From NCBI GenBank assembly GCA_023428695.1, contig JAEYWY010000028.1, positions 434,001-498,000 on the forward strand: a stretch of DNA of 64,000 bases, given 5' to 3'. Positions 1-11,393 of this stretch are shown here, one piece after another (the stretch's first letter is position 1; the number at the start of each line of letters is the position of its first letter). The notes under the pieces are model-generated. The model saw only the letters and a list, made by a program, of their open reading frames with translations, ran no database searches and was not told the DNA's origin. The DNA comes from Bacteroidota bacterium (GTDB taxonomy: Bacteria > Bacteroidota > Bacteroidia > Cytophagales > Cyclobacteriaceae). Position numbers and translations under genes: made by a program.

Positions 1-2
1 TA

Positions 3-497
3 ACCGGCGATATCCAATACAGTTACTCGCGAAGTTTCCGGCAATCGTACGCAACAGACCGCCAGATCGCAATCAATGGGGGACGTCGTTATCCTTCGAA
101 CTATGACCAGCCACATGTAGCAACACTTACGTGGCGATATGGGCTTAGCCGGCGCTATTTTGTATCAGGAACGTTCACGTATCACACAGGCCGGCCCATC
201 TCGTTGCCCATCGCTAATTATGCGGTCCAGGATATTCCAATTTCAGGATTCTCCGACCGAAACCTTTTCAGGATGCCGGATTACCATCGATTGGATCTCG
301 CATTTATTGTGGAAGGCAATCATCGTAAGAAGAAACTCTGGGACGGCACATGGATCTTATCCTTTTACAATGTTTATGGGCGTCTGAATCCCTACGCGGT
401 CTTTTACCAGTACTCACCGCGTGGTTTCCTCGAACCGTACAAGCTTTCAATCATCGGTTCTGTTATCCCTTCACTTTCGTACAACTTCAAATTCTAG
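3..497 (+). CDS. TonB-dependent outer membrane receptor, C-terminal part (partial)
   Basis: This is the last 164 residues of an outer membrane receptor whose start lies left of the window. The open frame runs from base 3 to a TAG stop at 495-497. It shows alternating aromatic and polar strands typical of a TonB-receptor barrel and ends in a terminal strand with a C-terminal Phe (SLSYNFKF), the usual signal for barrel insertion. The next gene, a DUF4249 lipoprotein, begins three bases after the stop. That pairing is common in Bacteroidota, where the receptor and lipoprotein are thought to work together at the outer membrane. The substrate cannot be told from this fragment. Confidence 0.8.
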   Translation, partial: TGDIQYSYSRSFRQSYATDRQIAINGGRRYPSNYDQPHVATLTWRYGLSRRYFVSGTFTYHTGRPISLPIANYAVQDIPISGFSDRNLFRMPDYHRLDLAFIVEGNHRKKKLWDGTWILSFYNVYGRLNPYAVFYQYSPRGFLEPYKLSIIGSVIPSLSYNFKF

Positions 498-500
498 CCA

Positions 501-1649
501 ATGCATAGTCATCGCGTATATGGCCTACTTCTTTTCCTGATTGTGTACGGTTGCGTGGAACCACTTGATGTACCCGATGATGTACGGCAACGATTGATCG
601 TAGTCGATGGTCTTCTGACAAATGAGGATGGTCCCTACGTTGTTACATTGTACCATACAACGCCAGAAGCGAATGCGAATTTGAAAGACCCGATCTCAGG
701 GGCAACCGTTTCGATTGAAGACGATGCCGGCGTTGTGGTTAACCTCACAGAAAAGGTCCCCGGCAGGTATGAGACCGATCCCTCGGATATCAGCGGAGCG
801 GAAGGCCGCTCATACAAACTAACAATAACAATGGAAGATGGATTGGTACTTCAGTCCACGTGGGAAAAAATGTATCGCAACGGTGAGATCGCCAGTATCG
901 ATCTGCGCCACCTTCCGGGAATATTAATTCCTGAGGACCCGGATCCTGCATATGACCCATTGACGTCGGACAAGGATGCATTTGACATCCACATTGACGC
1001 TAACGGCACTGCAGGTGAACCTAATCTTTTTATGTGGCGCTGGAAAGGAACCTATTTCATTCACACATATCCTGAGGAAGTCGTACGGCCGACATCGCAA
1101 ATACCAGGCTCAGATGAACCGGTTATATTCATACCAAATCCTTTATCGTGCAGTGGGTTCATTGAAGAAGACTCGACATTGGTTCGTGTCGGTGACTGTT
1201 TTTGCTGCGACTGCTGGGTTACAGAGACGGACGCAACGATAAATTTGTCGTCGCCGGAGTTCACCTCGAATGCACGGGCAGTCGGTGTGAAGCTTACGCG
1301 AATACCGATAAACGGAATACGCTGGTATGAAAAATACCATATCGAAGTATCTCAGATGACATTGTCGCCGAACACCTACAGATTCTGGAACCTCGTCAGG
1401 GCGCAGCAGCGCTCCGCGAGCGACATCTTCCAGCCCAACGCCGTCCGAGTCACCGGAAATATCACCTGTGTGAGTGATCCTGATGTTGAGGTACTCGGTA
1501 TTTTCGGAGCATCCTCTGTCGTGAGGAAGGGTCGTTTTGTTTTGCCATCCGACATACCCGTAAACGTTCCCCTGCAGGAAAGGCTCGCTGCCGATTGCAG
1601 GGCGCGTTTCATTCAAGCCACATCGACCAAACCTGAATGGTGGCAATGA
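501..1649 (+). CDS. DUF4249 family outer membrane lipoprotein
   Basis: A 382-residue secreted protein with a short hydrophobic leader ending in a lipobox-like VYGC, followed by the pattern VDGLLTNEDGPYVVTL, which I recognise as the N-terminal beta-sandwich of DUF4249. The middle holds a cysteine-rich segment (CFCCDCW, near residues 233-239) that probably forms disulfides. The gene follows the TonB-dependent receptor by three bases, and its TGA stop overlaps the likely ATG of the next gene (ATGA), so the three form one operon. By family context it is probably an accessory surface lipoprotein of the receptor. Molecular function is unknown. Confidence 0.8.
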   Translation: MHSHRVYGLLLFLIVYGCVEPLDVPDDVRQRLIVVDGLLTNEDGPYVVTLYHTTPEANANLKDPISGATVSIEDDAGVVVNLTEKVPGRYETDPSDISGAEGRSYKLTITMEDGLVLQSTWEKMYRNGEIASIDLRHLPGILIPEDPDPAYDPLTSDKDAFDIHIDANGTAGEPNLFMWRWKGTYFIHTYPEEVVRPTSQIPGSDEPVIFIPNPLSCSGFIEEDSTLVRVGDCFCCDCWVTETDATINLSSPEFTSNARAVGVKLTRIPINGIRWYEKYHIEVSQMTLSPNTYRFWNLVRAQQRSASDIFQPNAVRVTGNITCVSDPDVEVLGIFGASSVVRKGRFVLPSDIPVNVPLQERLAADCRARFIQATSTKPEWWQ

Positions 1650-3952
1650 GACGCACTATCGCATGCATATCGGTACTATTCCTGTCGGGGGCGTTTTTTG
1701 TACCTTCCTCACTGCTTGAAAGGATCCAGGAAAAACTTGAGCAGCATTACCGGGCGAACCTGATCACCAAAACGCACCTTTTCTTTAACCAGCCTGCGTA
1801 TATGCCAGGCGATACAATATTCTTTTCGGGTAACGTGGTTTTTGCAGAAGATTTGACGCGCGTCCCCGGGCATCATGTTCTCGACGTCAGACTCGTCGAT
1901 TACGATGGTGAGCACGTAGTCTCAAATAAGTTTTCAGTTCATAATGGTAGTGCGTCCAGCTTTCTAGTCTTACCAAATTCGCTGACGCCAGGTATCTACA
2001 CATTGGAATGTACCGCGTCCTGGCAACAACACACGCCATCATTCCGCGCTCACTATCTCATTCCTGTTGGCGGCAGTCTTGCTTTTCAGAATACTCGTCG
2101 CGAATGGAAAGCGCGGCCCGAAGGTGGTGTACTCGTGGCCGGCGTTATGAATCGCATAGGAGTCATCGGGCCTGCGAATAGCCATGCAGATATCATTACA
2201 AAGAACGGCGACATTGTGGGAACGGTCAACACCGGCCCCACAGGACTGGGCCTTTTTAACATCCTGCCTCATTCCGGCGAACACTACAGGCTTCGGATCG
2301 GGTCGACAAATGCTGATCTGCAGGAAGTGAGTCCCAAAGGGATTGCACTGCATTTTGCTCCTACTGGCAATAGCACCGGTGAAATACGGTTGCAGGGTTA
2401 TCCTGTTACGGAGTTCAGTAACAAGAAAATTCTGCTTACGCTGATTCATCACAGCAGCGTCCACGGTTCAGCTGAAATATTATTATCTCCTGCAGCACAA
2501 GCCAAAGTCAATCTACCGTTAGAAAAACTCCCCGAAGGCATAATTGTAGCAACAATCTGGGATGAAAATGAAAATGTCCTTGCGGAACGCCTCTTTTTCA
2601 ACCGTTCTGACGGAACTCCAACAATCTCATCAACGAAATCCAAAGACAATTATCAACCACGCGAAAAAATCAATTATGATCTGCTGTTGCGGGATGCAAG
2701 TGCCGGGGGCACATTTTCCATCCGCGTTGTGAGCGCTGACCTATTTGGAACAGTCGATGGTCCCGGTCAATCAAGTGATCTTTTGTTTTGGCAGGACATC
2801 GGGTACGGGATGTTTTCGCGCGGCAATATCGATATAGGGTCGGTCCGCGACGCCGATTTATTGCTCCTCATGACGGCATGGATGCGATATGAATCCAAGT
2901 CAATACTCAAAAATTCGGTACAGCAACAAAACAAAGTCATTGGAGGACAGACGATTTCGGGCCACGTAGTCGGTTCATCCGAGGACTATGCCAATAAGGA
3001 GGTATGGGCGTTTCTGGAAGAAGAAGGCTTAGTGCTTTCCTCAGCATTGAATCCCGATGGTACTTTTGAAATCCCTCTCCCCTTCGAAATTTACGGAAAG
3101 GTCAGTATTTTTTATCAAGTGATCGAAAACGGTTCAACGAACACCGGCTTACAGATTGAACTTCATACAACCAATCCGGACAGACTTCCACGCTGCGAAG
3201 GCGTCTCCATTGAGTCGTCAGGATTCCCATATCATGCCTTCAATTCGGAACTCAGTCAGATCAGTAAGGTGTACTCAACGTTTACCAGGAAGAACTCGGA
3301 TTCATTCAATAGTCGCCCTGCTCTACAGCTACCATCTCAACCAGATGCAATAATTGCCCTGGACGACTTCGAACGCTTCAACACACTGGAGGAAACCATC
3401 CGTGAGGTTCTTCCGATGATGCGCTACCGCAAGGTTCGAAACAAGAACGAAGTCCGCATCTGGCATGACGACGTTAACCGTATGGCCGAAGGACCGCCCC
3501 TGTTCGTAATTGATGGTCACACGACCGGGGACGTTGATTACTTCATGCGTATTCCCGTTTCTGAAATAGAGACTGTAAGCATCTTCGCGTCGAAAGAAAG
3601 ACTGGCGTCTTTTGGAGCACCGGGTAGAAATGGAATCGTGGTGGTCAAGACGTTTTCAAACTCGCATGGCAATGTTCCGGCATCGAACAGAATTGTATAC
3701 ACCGGACTTCAAAGGAGCGCCGCATTTCACAATATATCTGACGCGGATGTCGCGAACCGAAACATTCCCCTATTCAAATCTTGTCTCTACTGGAATCCGC
3801 AGGTGCGTGTCGAAAAGAACACGCCATACAACCTGGCGTTTTTCGCACCCGATAACCCGGGAAGATTTTTGATTCAATTCGACGGCGTCACCGATGATGG
3901 GAGAACAGTCTCACATGCCGATGCCATTTACGTCCGGCATGAACCACATTGA
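1646..3952 (+). CDS. Large MG2-like envelope protein with TonB-plug-like C-terminal segment
   Basis: A 768-residue exported protein. I place the start at the ATG at 1646, which overlaps the previous stop as ATGA; an in-frame ATG at 1637 would add three residues. After a signal peptide, residues about 40-140 resemble an MG2/alpha-2-macroglobulin-type sandwich (the run from NQPAYMPGDTIFFSG onward), and a second similar unit appears near residues 330-380 (NYQPREKINYDLLLRDAS). Near residues 620-670 there is a segment like a TonB-receptor plug: a VIDG motif, then IPVSEIETVSIF, then a FGAPGRNGIVVVKT element. The usual context for such proteins is a receptor/DUF4249 operon, as here. It probably acts in the periplasm or at the cell surface; exact function is unknown. 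Confidence 0.7.
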   Translation: MRRTIACISVLFLSGAFFVPSSLLERIQEKLEQHYRANLITKTHLFFNQPAYMPGDTIFFSGNVVFAEDLTRVPGHHVLDVRLVDYDGEHVVSNKFSVHNGSASSFLVLPNSLTPGIYTLECTASWQQHTPSFRAHYLIPVGGSLAFQNTRREWKARPEGGVLVAGVMNRIGVIGPANSHADIITKNGDIVGTVNTGPTGLGLFNILPHSGEHYRLRIGSTNADLQEVSPKGIALHFAPTGNSTGEIRLQGYPVTEFSNKKILLTLIHHSSVHGSAEILLSPAAQAKVNLPLEKLPEGIIVATIWDENENVLAERLFFNRSDGTPTISSTKSKDNYQPREKINYDLLLRDASAGGTFSIRVVSADLFGTVDGPGQSSDLLFWQDIGYGMFSRGNIDIGSVRDADLLLLMTAWMRYESKSILKNSVQQQNKVIGGQTISGHVVGSSEDYANKEVWAFLEEEGLVLSSALNPDGTFEIPLPFEIYGKVSIFYQVIENGSTNTGLQIELHTTNPDRLPRCEGVSIESSGFPYHAFNSELSQISKVYSTFTRKNSDSFNSRPALQLPSQPDAIIALDDFERFNTLEETIREVLPMMRYRKVRNKNEVRIWHDDVNRMAEGPPLFVIDGHTTGDVDYFMRIPVSEIETVSIFASKERLASFGAPGRNGIVVVKTFSNSHGNVPASNRIVYTGLQRSAAFHNISDADVANRNIPLFKSCLYWNPQVRVEKNTPYNLAFFAPDNPGRFLIQFDGVTDDGRTVSHADAIYVRHEPH

Positions 3953-4139
3953 GTTGTGATTCAAAGTTCGACATCTAATCGTTTATGTCTGCGGTAACCC
4001 TACGATTCAGTGATCAGGTTATTCAAACTCAAATAAAAAACTCAAACCGCCGCCTGAACCTGGACTCAAATTAAACTACCGGCACGGTACAACTTTTTTC
4101 TGTTTGCTGAAGAATCAGTGAACAACAAAACAACTCCAC

Positions 4140-5003
4140 ATGGAAAGACTCAAGAATAAGGTGGCGATCATAACAGGTGGTGCCACAGGAATTGGTGAGG
4201 CGATCAGTAAGCTGTTCGCCAACGAAGGAGCGTCTGTAATCATAAACGGATATCCCGAGGATCCGGTAAACGAAGTTGTAGATGAAATCAATGACGCAGG
4301 TGGAAAGGCGATTGCATTTGTAGCCGATATTTCCGATGAGCAAAACGCGCGGGCGTGCATAGAACAGGCAAAGAAGAGTTTCGGAAAACTCGACATCCTT
4401 ATCAATAACGCCGGCGTATTCCCTGAAGTCAACGAACTTGACAAATATTCGGTCGAAGCATTTGAATACCTGCTTAAGAATAACATTCGTTCGGCGTTCA
4501 TGATGACCAAATACGCGATACCGGAACTTCAGAAAACGAAAGGGTCAATCGTGTCTGCGGGATCGGAATCAGGAATGATTGGGCTTGCACGAAACACACC
4601 TTACGGCGGCACCAAGGGCTTCATCCACGCATTCATGAAGGGCGTAGCTGTTGAACAGGCACAACACGGTGTTCGGGCCAATTGTGTTTGTCCTGGGCCT
4701 ATCGACACCGCGTGGACTCACAAGGAGACAAGTCCAATGGAAAAAGCAGATGAAAAGACACTCGTTTCTGCGGTTCCGCTCGGACGTCGCGGCACTCCCG
4801 AAGAAGTTGCTTATGTGTATCTATTCCTTGCTTCAGATGAGGCGTCGTACGTTACCGGTGCGCTTTATCCTGTCGACGGTGGAACCACGGTTGCCAAGGG
4901 ACCCATTGGAAAACAAGCATCCGGGGACGTAACACGTGAGCCAAAAGGCAAACTGAAAACAGAACACGCCATGGAAGGCGCGACAGACATGAAGCGTGGT
5001 TAA
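4140..5003 (+). CDS. SDR family oxidoreductase
   Basis: A 287-residue classical short-chain dehydrogenase, presumably cytoplasmic and NAD(P)-dependent. It has the cofactor motif TGGATGIG near residue 13, the NNAG motif after DILI, and a catalytic set with Ser in SAGSESG, Tyr and Lys in YGGTK (Ser-Tyr spacing 13). The C-terminal part has the YPVDGGTT substrate-loop pattern seen in glucose dehydrogenase-like and 3-oxoacyl reductase-like members. A 30-residue charged tail follows (about 255-287), which is longer than usual. It stands alone between the DUF4249 operon and the convergent GH97 gene. The substrate cannot be assigned. Confidence 0.85.
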   Translation: MERLKNKVAIITGGATGIGEAISKLFANEGASVIINGYPEDPVNEVVDEINDAGGKAIAFVADISDEQNARACIEQAKKSFGKLDILINNAGVFPEVNELDKYSVEAFEYLLKNNIRSAFMMTKYAIPELQKTKGSIVSAGSESGMIGLARNTPYGGTKGFIHAFMKGVAVEQAQHGVRANCVCPGPIDTAWTHKETSPMEKADEKTLVSAVPLGRRGTPEEVAYVYLFLASDEASYVTGALYPVDGGTTVAKGPIGKQASGDVTREPKGKLKTEHAMEGATDMKRG

Positions 5004-5017
5004 TCTGAGGAAATCCG

Positions 5018-5039
5018 GAGGGACCTGAAATGGGTCCCT

Positions 5040-5040
<1 letters not shown>
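5018..5040. terminator. Hairpin terminator between convergent SDR and GH97 genes
   Basis: The 8-bp perfect stem GAGGGACC/GGTCCCTC (5018-5025 with 5033-5040) encloses a 7-base loop. It lies 15 bases after the SDR stop, is followed by a T-rich stretch on the plus strand, and its right edge touches the last base of the GH97 stop codon. It probably ends SDR transcription and may also serve the minus strand. Confidence 0.65.
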
Positions 5041-7319
<2,279 letters not shown>

Positions 7320-7334
7320 TTAAACTCACGACAT

Positions 7335-8753
7335 CTATTTGCGAAATATCCGGTATGCATAAGGTTCGAGCTCAATGGTTTCATCAAGCGTAACCGGTTC
7401 ACCGGACACAGCATCTTCCCATTCCATACGCAGTTCCACCGGTACCGCAAACGTACGCGCGCCGTTGCGGACATTCACTACTACAAGAACCTGATCGGAA
7501 CCGGAAATACGAGTAAACGCGACCACATCTGCAGTAGAATGGTTTTCCATTTCGCCACCACGTAATGCATCACTCGAATTCCGAACGGCCAGAAGGTTTT
7601 TGTACGTAGCCAGCACGCCGGGATTCAACGACCAGTCAATTCTCGTACTCGTATTACTGAAGAAAGGAAGTTTCACCGGATACGCGACCTCCTGGCCGTT
7701 GTAAATCAACGGTACGCCACCCATGTACACTGTGATTACAAATGCAGAGATGGAACCGTCAACGCCGCCAAAAATCGTTGTCGGAGTATCATCCCATGCG
7801 TTGTCATCGTGGTTCGTGATCCAACGCAAAATGTGTTTACCCTGACCCACTGACGAGTAGTCAGTTGTATGTGCGTTGAATAATGTTGCCACGGCACCCT
7901 TCGCTTCATACAGGTCTTTTAGTTTCCCATAGAAGTTCCATCCAAAAATCAGATCGAACCCCGATGAAAACAATTCCTTCTTCCCGCCTTCGGCAAACAT
8001 CACAAGTTTTCGATCCGGGATACTCCGCAGCGTATCGATCGCCTGTTTCCAGAAATCCGTTGGGACACCGTCCGCGTAGTCACAACGAAATCCATCGACA
8101 TTAGCCTCAAGTACCCAATACTTCATTGCGCTGATCATCTCCTTACGCATTGCAAGGCTTCCAAAGTTCAAATCGGCTACATCGGTCCAGTTTGTGCCTT
8201 CCGGCTGAACGATATTCCCGGAATCATCACGTGTGTACCATGAAACGTTTTGTATCCACTTGTGATCCCACGAGGTGTGATTCGCAACCCAGTCGAGAAT
8301 CACAGCCATGTCGCGGTCATGAGCTTCGCTTACCAACTCACGCAAATCTTCCAACGTCCCAAATTCCGGATTCACCTTTTTGTAATCCTTAATAGCATAC
8401 GGTGAGCCAACACTCTTTAATACTCCGGGTTCATAAATCGGCATGAGCCAGATCACATTAATACCGAGATCCTTGATTTCATCCAACCGTGCCGTGACGC
8501 CGTCGAGGTCACCATCTTCGCTGAACACGCGAATATTGACTTCATACATGTTAATATCCCTGGTATCCGGAACATTGGTGAATGGCTCACCGTATTGTTT
8601 CGGGTGTTCCTCTTCAACAGGTTTGGGCGTAGGTGTGACCGGCTCGTCCTTATTACAACCAAAGGCCGAAAGGATCAGCAGGCTGAGCAACAGTATTGAA
8701 ACCAGTCTTCGCACAAAATTCGTCAGCCAATTTTCCATAACCATCATTTTCAT
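7335..8753 (-). CDS. GH13 alpha-amylase family lipoprotein (SusG-like)
   Basis: A 472-residue surface or periplasmic lipoprotein that should hydrolyse alpha-1,4-glucans. I choose the ATG at 8753, which gives a basic start, a hydrophobic stretch and the lipobox LSAFGC, then an acidic spacer rich in Pro and Glu. The four GH13 regions are present: DWVANHT, GFRCDYADG (nucleophile Asp), FAEGG (acid/base Glu) and ITNHDDN (stabilising Asp). It is shorter than B. thetaiotaomicron SusG and I see no inserted CBM58. It follows the SusE/F-like gene by 46 bases in the operon. The lipoprotein signal followed by acidic residues fits surface display, but that is inference. Confidence 0.88.
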   Translation of the reverse strand: MKMMVMENWLTNFVRRLVSILLLSLLILSAFGCNKDEPVTPTPKPVEEEHPKQYGEPFTNVPDTRDINMYEVNIRVFSEDGDLDGVTARLDEIKDLGINVIWLMPIYEPGVLKSVGSPYAIKDYKKVNPEFGTLEDLRELVSEAHDRDMAVILDWVANHTSWDHKWIQNVSWYTRDDSGNIVQPEGTNWTDVADLNFGSLAMRKEMISAMKYWVLEANVDGFRCDYADGVPTDFWKQAIDTLRSIPDRKLVMFAEGGKKELFSSGFDLIFGWNFYGKLKDLYEAKGAVATLFNAHTTDYSSVGQGKHILRWITNHDDNAWDDTPTTIFGGVDGSISAFVITVYMGGVPLIYNGQEVAYPVKLPFFSNTSTRIDWSLNPGVLATYKNLLAVRNSSDALRGGEMENHSTADVVAFTRISGSDQVLVVVNVRNGARTFAVPVELRMEWEDAVSGEPVTLDETIELEPYAYRIFRK

Positions 8754-8799
8754 TTTCTGTTCTTCTTTGGAAGGACGACCACTCGTCCAATCGTTCAAA

Positions 8800-9879
8800 T
8801 TAGTTCTTCTCTATCGTGTACTGGTAGTTACCAGGTTCGCTAAGGTCCAGTGTGATCGTGTAGTTTCCATCTGACGGTACAGTGAAATGGGGTTGCTCAA
8901 CATACGCTTTCCACGGGTGGTTAGCATAACCCAATTTACCACTTTCATCCTTTCCAAAGTCAAGCTGCCACGCATTGTTCGCACGGAACTTGAATGAACC
9001 ATCTGCCTTCATGTCAGCGGTAACACTCCATTTTTGGGTTGCCGGATTATAGACCAGAGGCGTGTCTGCATCCCATCCGCCTGGCGTAGCACCACCGATT
9101 ATGCCCCAGTCTGTTTTTATAAGCAGGTACTTCATCGTATTCAGGTTCACACTGAAAAGATAATAACCATCCGAAGGCGCGGCAAAATTCCCTCCGGCAT
9201 AATTCGCAACGATAACGTTATCATCGCCACCATTACCATATGACGTTGGTTCCCAGTTCGGCTGTGCGTAGAGTTTAAACTCGTTCGTTCCACCAGGAGG
9301 CAGGTAAATATAGGCTTCGTAGATACCGTCATCATTAACGGATACCATAGTGGCCGCGGCACCGATATTCCATCCCTGGAAATCTCCAGCTATCCACAAC
9401 GTCGGATATCCGCTGAATACCTTCAGGGGCGTAACGTTTATTGCAAGAGCCTTCGAAAACGCAGGACGGTCAAGATACGACCTTATCCTCACCGCGATAT
9501 TGTGTTTTTCACCTGGTTCGAGTCCCAGTTCGGCGGCAACTTCATTTAATTCCTGACCGGAAATTTGTGCGGTCAGTACATCCTCGCCAACTTCTTTTTC
9601 AACAGTGTTTTTCCAACCGTCCAATGTATCCTGTGGGTTTGCAAACTCAAGCGAATATGTAACAGCTGCGTTAACAGGATACTGAACCGCGCCCCAGGAA
9701 AACGTAACCAACTTGTCTTCGAGATTCTCTTCGGTCACAACGATGTCAGTCACACTGGACGTCGGTGTTGAGGTAAAGTCTACTTTTTCAAGTACTGTAA
9801 GCGTTGGATCGTCCTCGCATGCGACAGCAACGAATACCATAAGCGCCAGTACCAACAGATTTCGATAATTTTTTTTCAT
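8800..9879 (-). CDS. susE: SusE/SusF-like starch-binding outer membrane lipoprotein
   Basis: A 359-residue lipoprotein with signal peptide and lipobox VAVAC followed by acidic residues (EDD). The N-terminal part (about 25-150) is an Ig-like SusE-type domain (FSWGAV, then the TYSLEFA region). Two carbohydrate-binding modules follow, one at about 155-255 with LWIAGDFQGWN and one at about 258-355 with GGATPGGWDADTPL. Both carry the aromatic residues typical of SusE/F starch-binding domains. The gene sits between susD and the GH13 gene, 11 bases after susD. It binds glucan at the cell surface but should have no enzymatic activity. SusE versus SusF cannot be separated with certainty; two CBMs fit SusE better. 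Confidence 0.85.
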   Translation of the reverse strand: MKKNYRNLLVLALMVFVAVACEDDPTLTVLEKVDFTSTPTSSVTDIVVTEENLEDKLVTFSWGAVQYPVNAAVTYSLEFANPQDTLDGWKNTVEKEVGEDVLTAQISGQELNEVAAELGLEPGEKHNIAVRIRSYLDRPAFSKALAINVTPLKVFSGYPTLWIAGDFQGWNIGAAATMVSVNDDGIYEAYIYLPPGGTNEFKLYAQPNWEPTSYGNGGDDNVIVANYAGGNFAAPSDGYYLFSVNLNTMKYLLIKTDWGIIGGATPGGWDADTPLVYNPATQKWSVTADMKADGSFKFRANNAWQLDFGKDESGKLGYANHPWKAYVEQPHFTVPSDGNYTITLDLSEPGNYQYTIEKN

Positions 9880-9890
9880 ACGTTGTCAGA

Positions 9891-11393
9891 TTAATAACCA
9901 GGGTTTTGAACCAGACCCGGATTTGCATCCAGTGCCGCTGTCGGAATCGGGAACAGTTTGCGGAATTCCTGTGACTCGCCGCGAAACTCGTTCGCATCGA
10001 GAAAGGTTCCGAAACGAATCATATCCTGTCTGCGATGCCCTTCCCAATTCAACTCAAGGCTGCGTTCGTTGTAGATATCGTCGAGCGTGGGATTCCCGGC
10101 CAACGCATCGAGGCCTGCGCGTTCGCGAACCTGATCGACAAGCGGTTTCGCAGCGGCTGCATCGTTCGTGCGAACGAGACACTCCGCTTTCATTAGCAAC
10201 ACATCCGCAAACCGGTAGATCGGAAAATCGTTTGACGCACCACCACCATCCATCGGTTCAACCGGATAAAACTTCATATTGCGAACACCTGCATTGCGAT
10301 CAGCCCCTGGGTTGTCGAGTGACTCTACTTCAATTGTGTAATTCACGCCGCCTGGCTGTTGACCAATAAGGAATTGTCTTTTCCGGATATCACTGTCGGC
10401 GTATCGTTGGAAGTATGCGCCGGGGACTATGGTTCCATTCCAGCCACTATAACCAAAAAGCTCCTGCGCATGTGGCCCGTTCAAGCTGCGCACAGCATAA
10501 ACGTTGCGCGACACTACATTTGCTCTGGTAAATATGGCAAGGATAGTCTCATCGTCCGGAAGGTTATCACCGAACAATTCATAGTAACGGAAACCCAGAG
10601 GGCTCGAACCGTTTGTTCCGCCCGGGTGCAGCGAGTACCCGCCTTCAATAACTTTGTCGCATACCGCGAGACATTCTGCCCAGCGTGGTGTTCCCGTATA
10701 GACTTCAGCGTTCAGATACACTTTGGCAAGAAGCATATACGCGGCCCATTTGTTGAAGCGGCCGTAAAACTCGCCGCCTCTGGTGCCGGGTAGTTTGTCC
10801 GCATTCTCCACGAGTTCGTTTACAACAAAATTGTAAACCTCTTCCCTGCTCGCCTGCGGGATCTGACTAACCGTAACATTATTTTCCGTGTAAAATGGAA
10901 CGGAACCAAAATCATCCATCAACAGGTAATAGAAGAATGCGCGCAACACCCGTGCTTCGGCAATCTTTGCATCATTTGCGCCCGCGCTTTCGAGTTGACT
11001 GACCGCGAGATTTGCTTTGAAGACCGATGTATAAAGCCAGTTCCATGTATTGTTCACGATGTAGTCAGTCGGAAGCCACTGATGAAGATGCAGTCTCGCA
11101 AAGTCAAGCTGCCAGTCTCCTGTGTTCCGGTGTGGAATCACCTGCTCGTCAGTAGGCATGGTATTGAGATCATACCAACCGTTGTCTGCACCAGCGTAGC
11201 CGATACCGCCCCAGTTACCCCCGATTTGTGAATACACTCCGGCAAGTGCAACGTCCGCACCTTCAGGGGAAGAGAAAAATTCATCGGCGGCGTACTTGTC
11301 ATATACCTTTTCTTCTACGTTTGTACAGGCCGGCAGAAGAGCCATCACCGCTACCGCTGCAAATAGTATCTTGTTGATTTTCATTGCCGTCAT
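9891..11393 (-). CDS. susD: SusD/RagB family nutrient-binding outer membrane lipoprotein
   Basis: A 500-residue SusD homologue, the surface lipoprotein that forms the lid of the SusC channel. It has a signal peptide and lipobox LLPAC. The N-terminal region carries the SusD pattern around YDKYAADEFF, and TPR-like helices follow. The C-terminal RagB/SusD domain contains PIYRFADVLLMKAE and the ending PIPTAALDANPGLVQNPGY. The ATG at 11393 overlaps the susC TAA by one base (TAATG), showing translational coupling; MKINK at 11384 is an alternative start. The binding surface is probably specific for alpha-glucans, given its partners. Confidence 0.93.
   Translation of the reverse strand: MTAMKINKILFAAVAVMALLPACTNVEEKVYDKYAADEFFSSPEGADVALAGVYSQIGGNWGGIGYAGADNGWYDLNTMPTDEQVIPHRNTGDWQLDFARLHLHQWLPTDYIVNNTWNWLYTSVFKANLAVSQLESAGANDAKIAEARVLRAFFYYLLMDDFGSVPFYTENNVTVSQIPQASREEVYNFVVNELVENADKLPGTRGGEFYGRFNKWAAYMLLAKVYLNAEVYTGTPRWAECLAVCDKVIEGGYSLHPGGTNGSSPLGFRYYELFGDNLPDDETILAIFTRANVVSRNVYAVRSLNGPHAQELFGYSGWNGTIVPGAYFQRYADSDIRKRQFLIGQQPGGVNYTIEVESLDNPGADRNAGVRNMKFYPVEPMDGGGASNDFPIYRFADVLLMKAECLVRTNDAAAAKPLVDQVRERAGLDALAGNPTLDDIYNERSLELNWEGHRRQDMIRFGTFLDANEFRGESQEFRKLFPIPTAALDANPGLVQNPGY

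Noticed and set aside
1143..1646. 167-residue minus-strand ORF within the DUF4249 gene
   Set aside because: Antisense to a DUF4249 protein with clear family pattern; no domain or signal peptide.
8235..8250. Second LacI-like AAACGTTT half-site
   Set aside because: It lies within GH13 coding sequence, is not a full palindrome and follows the codon usage of the gene.
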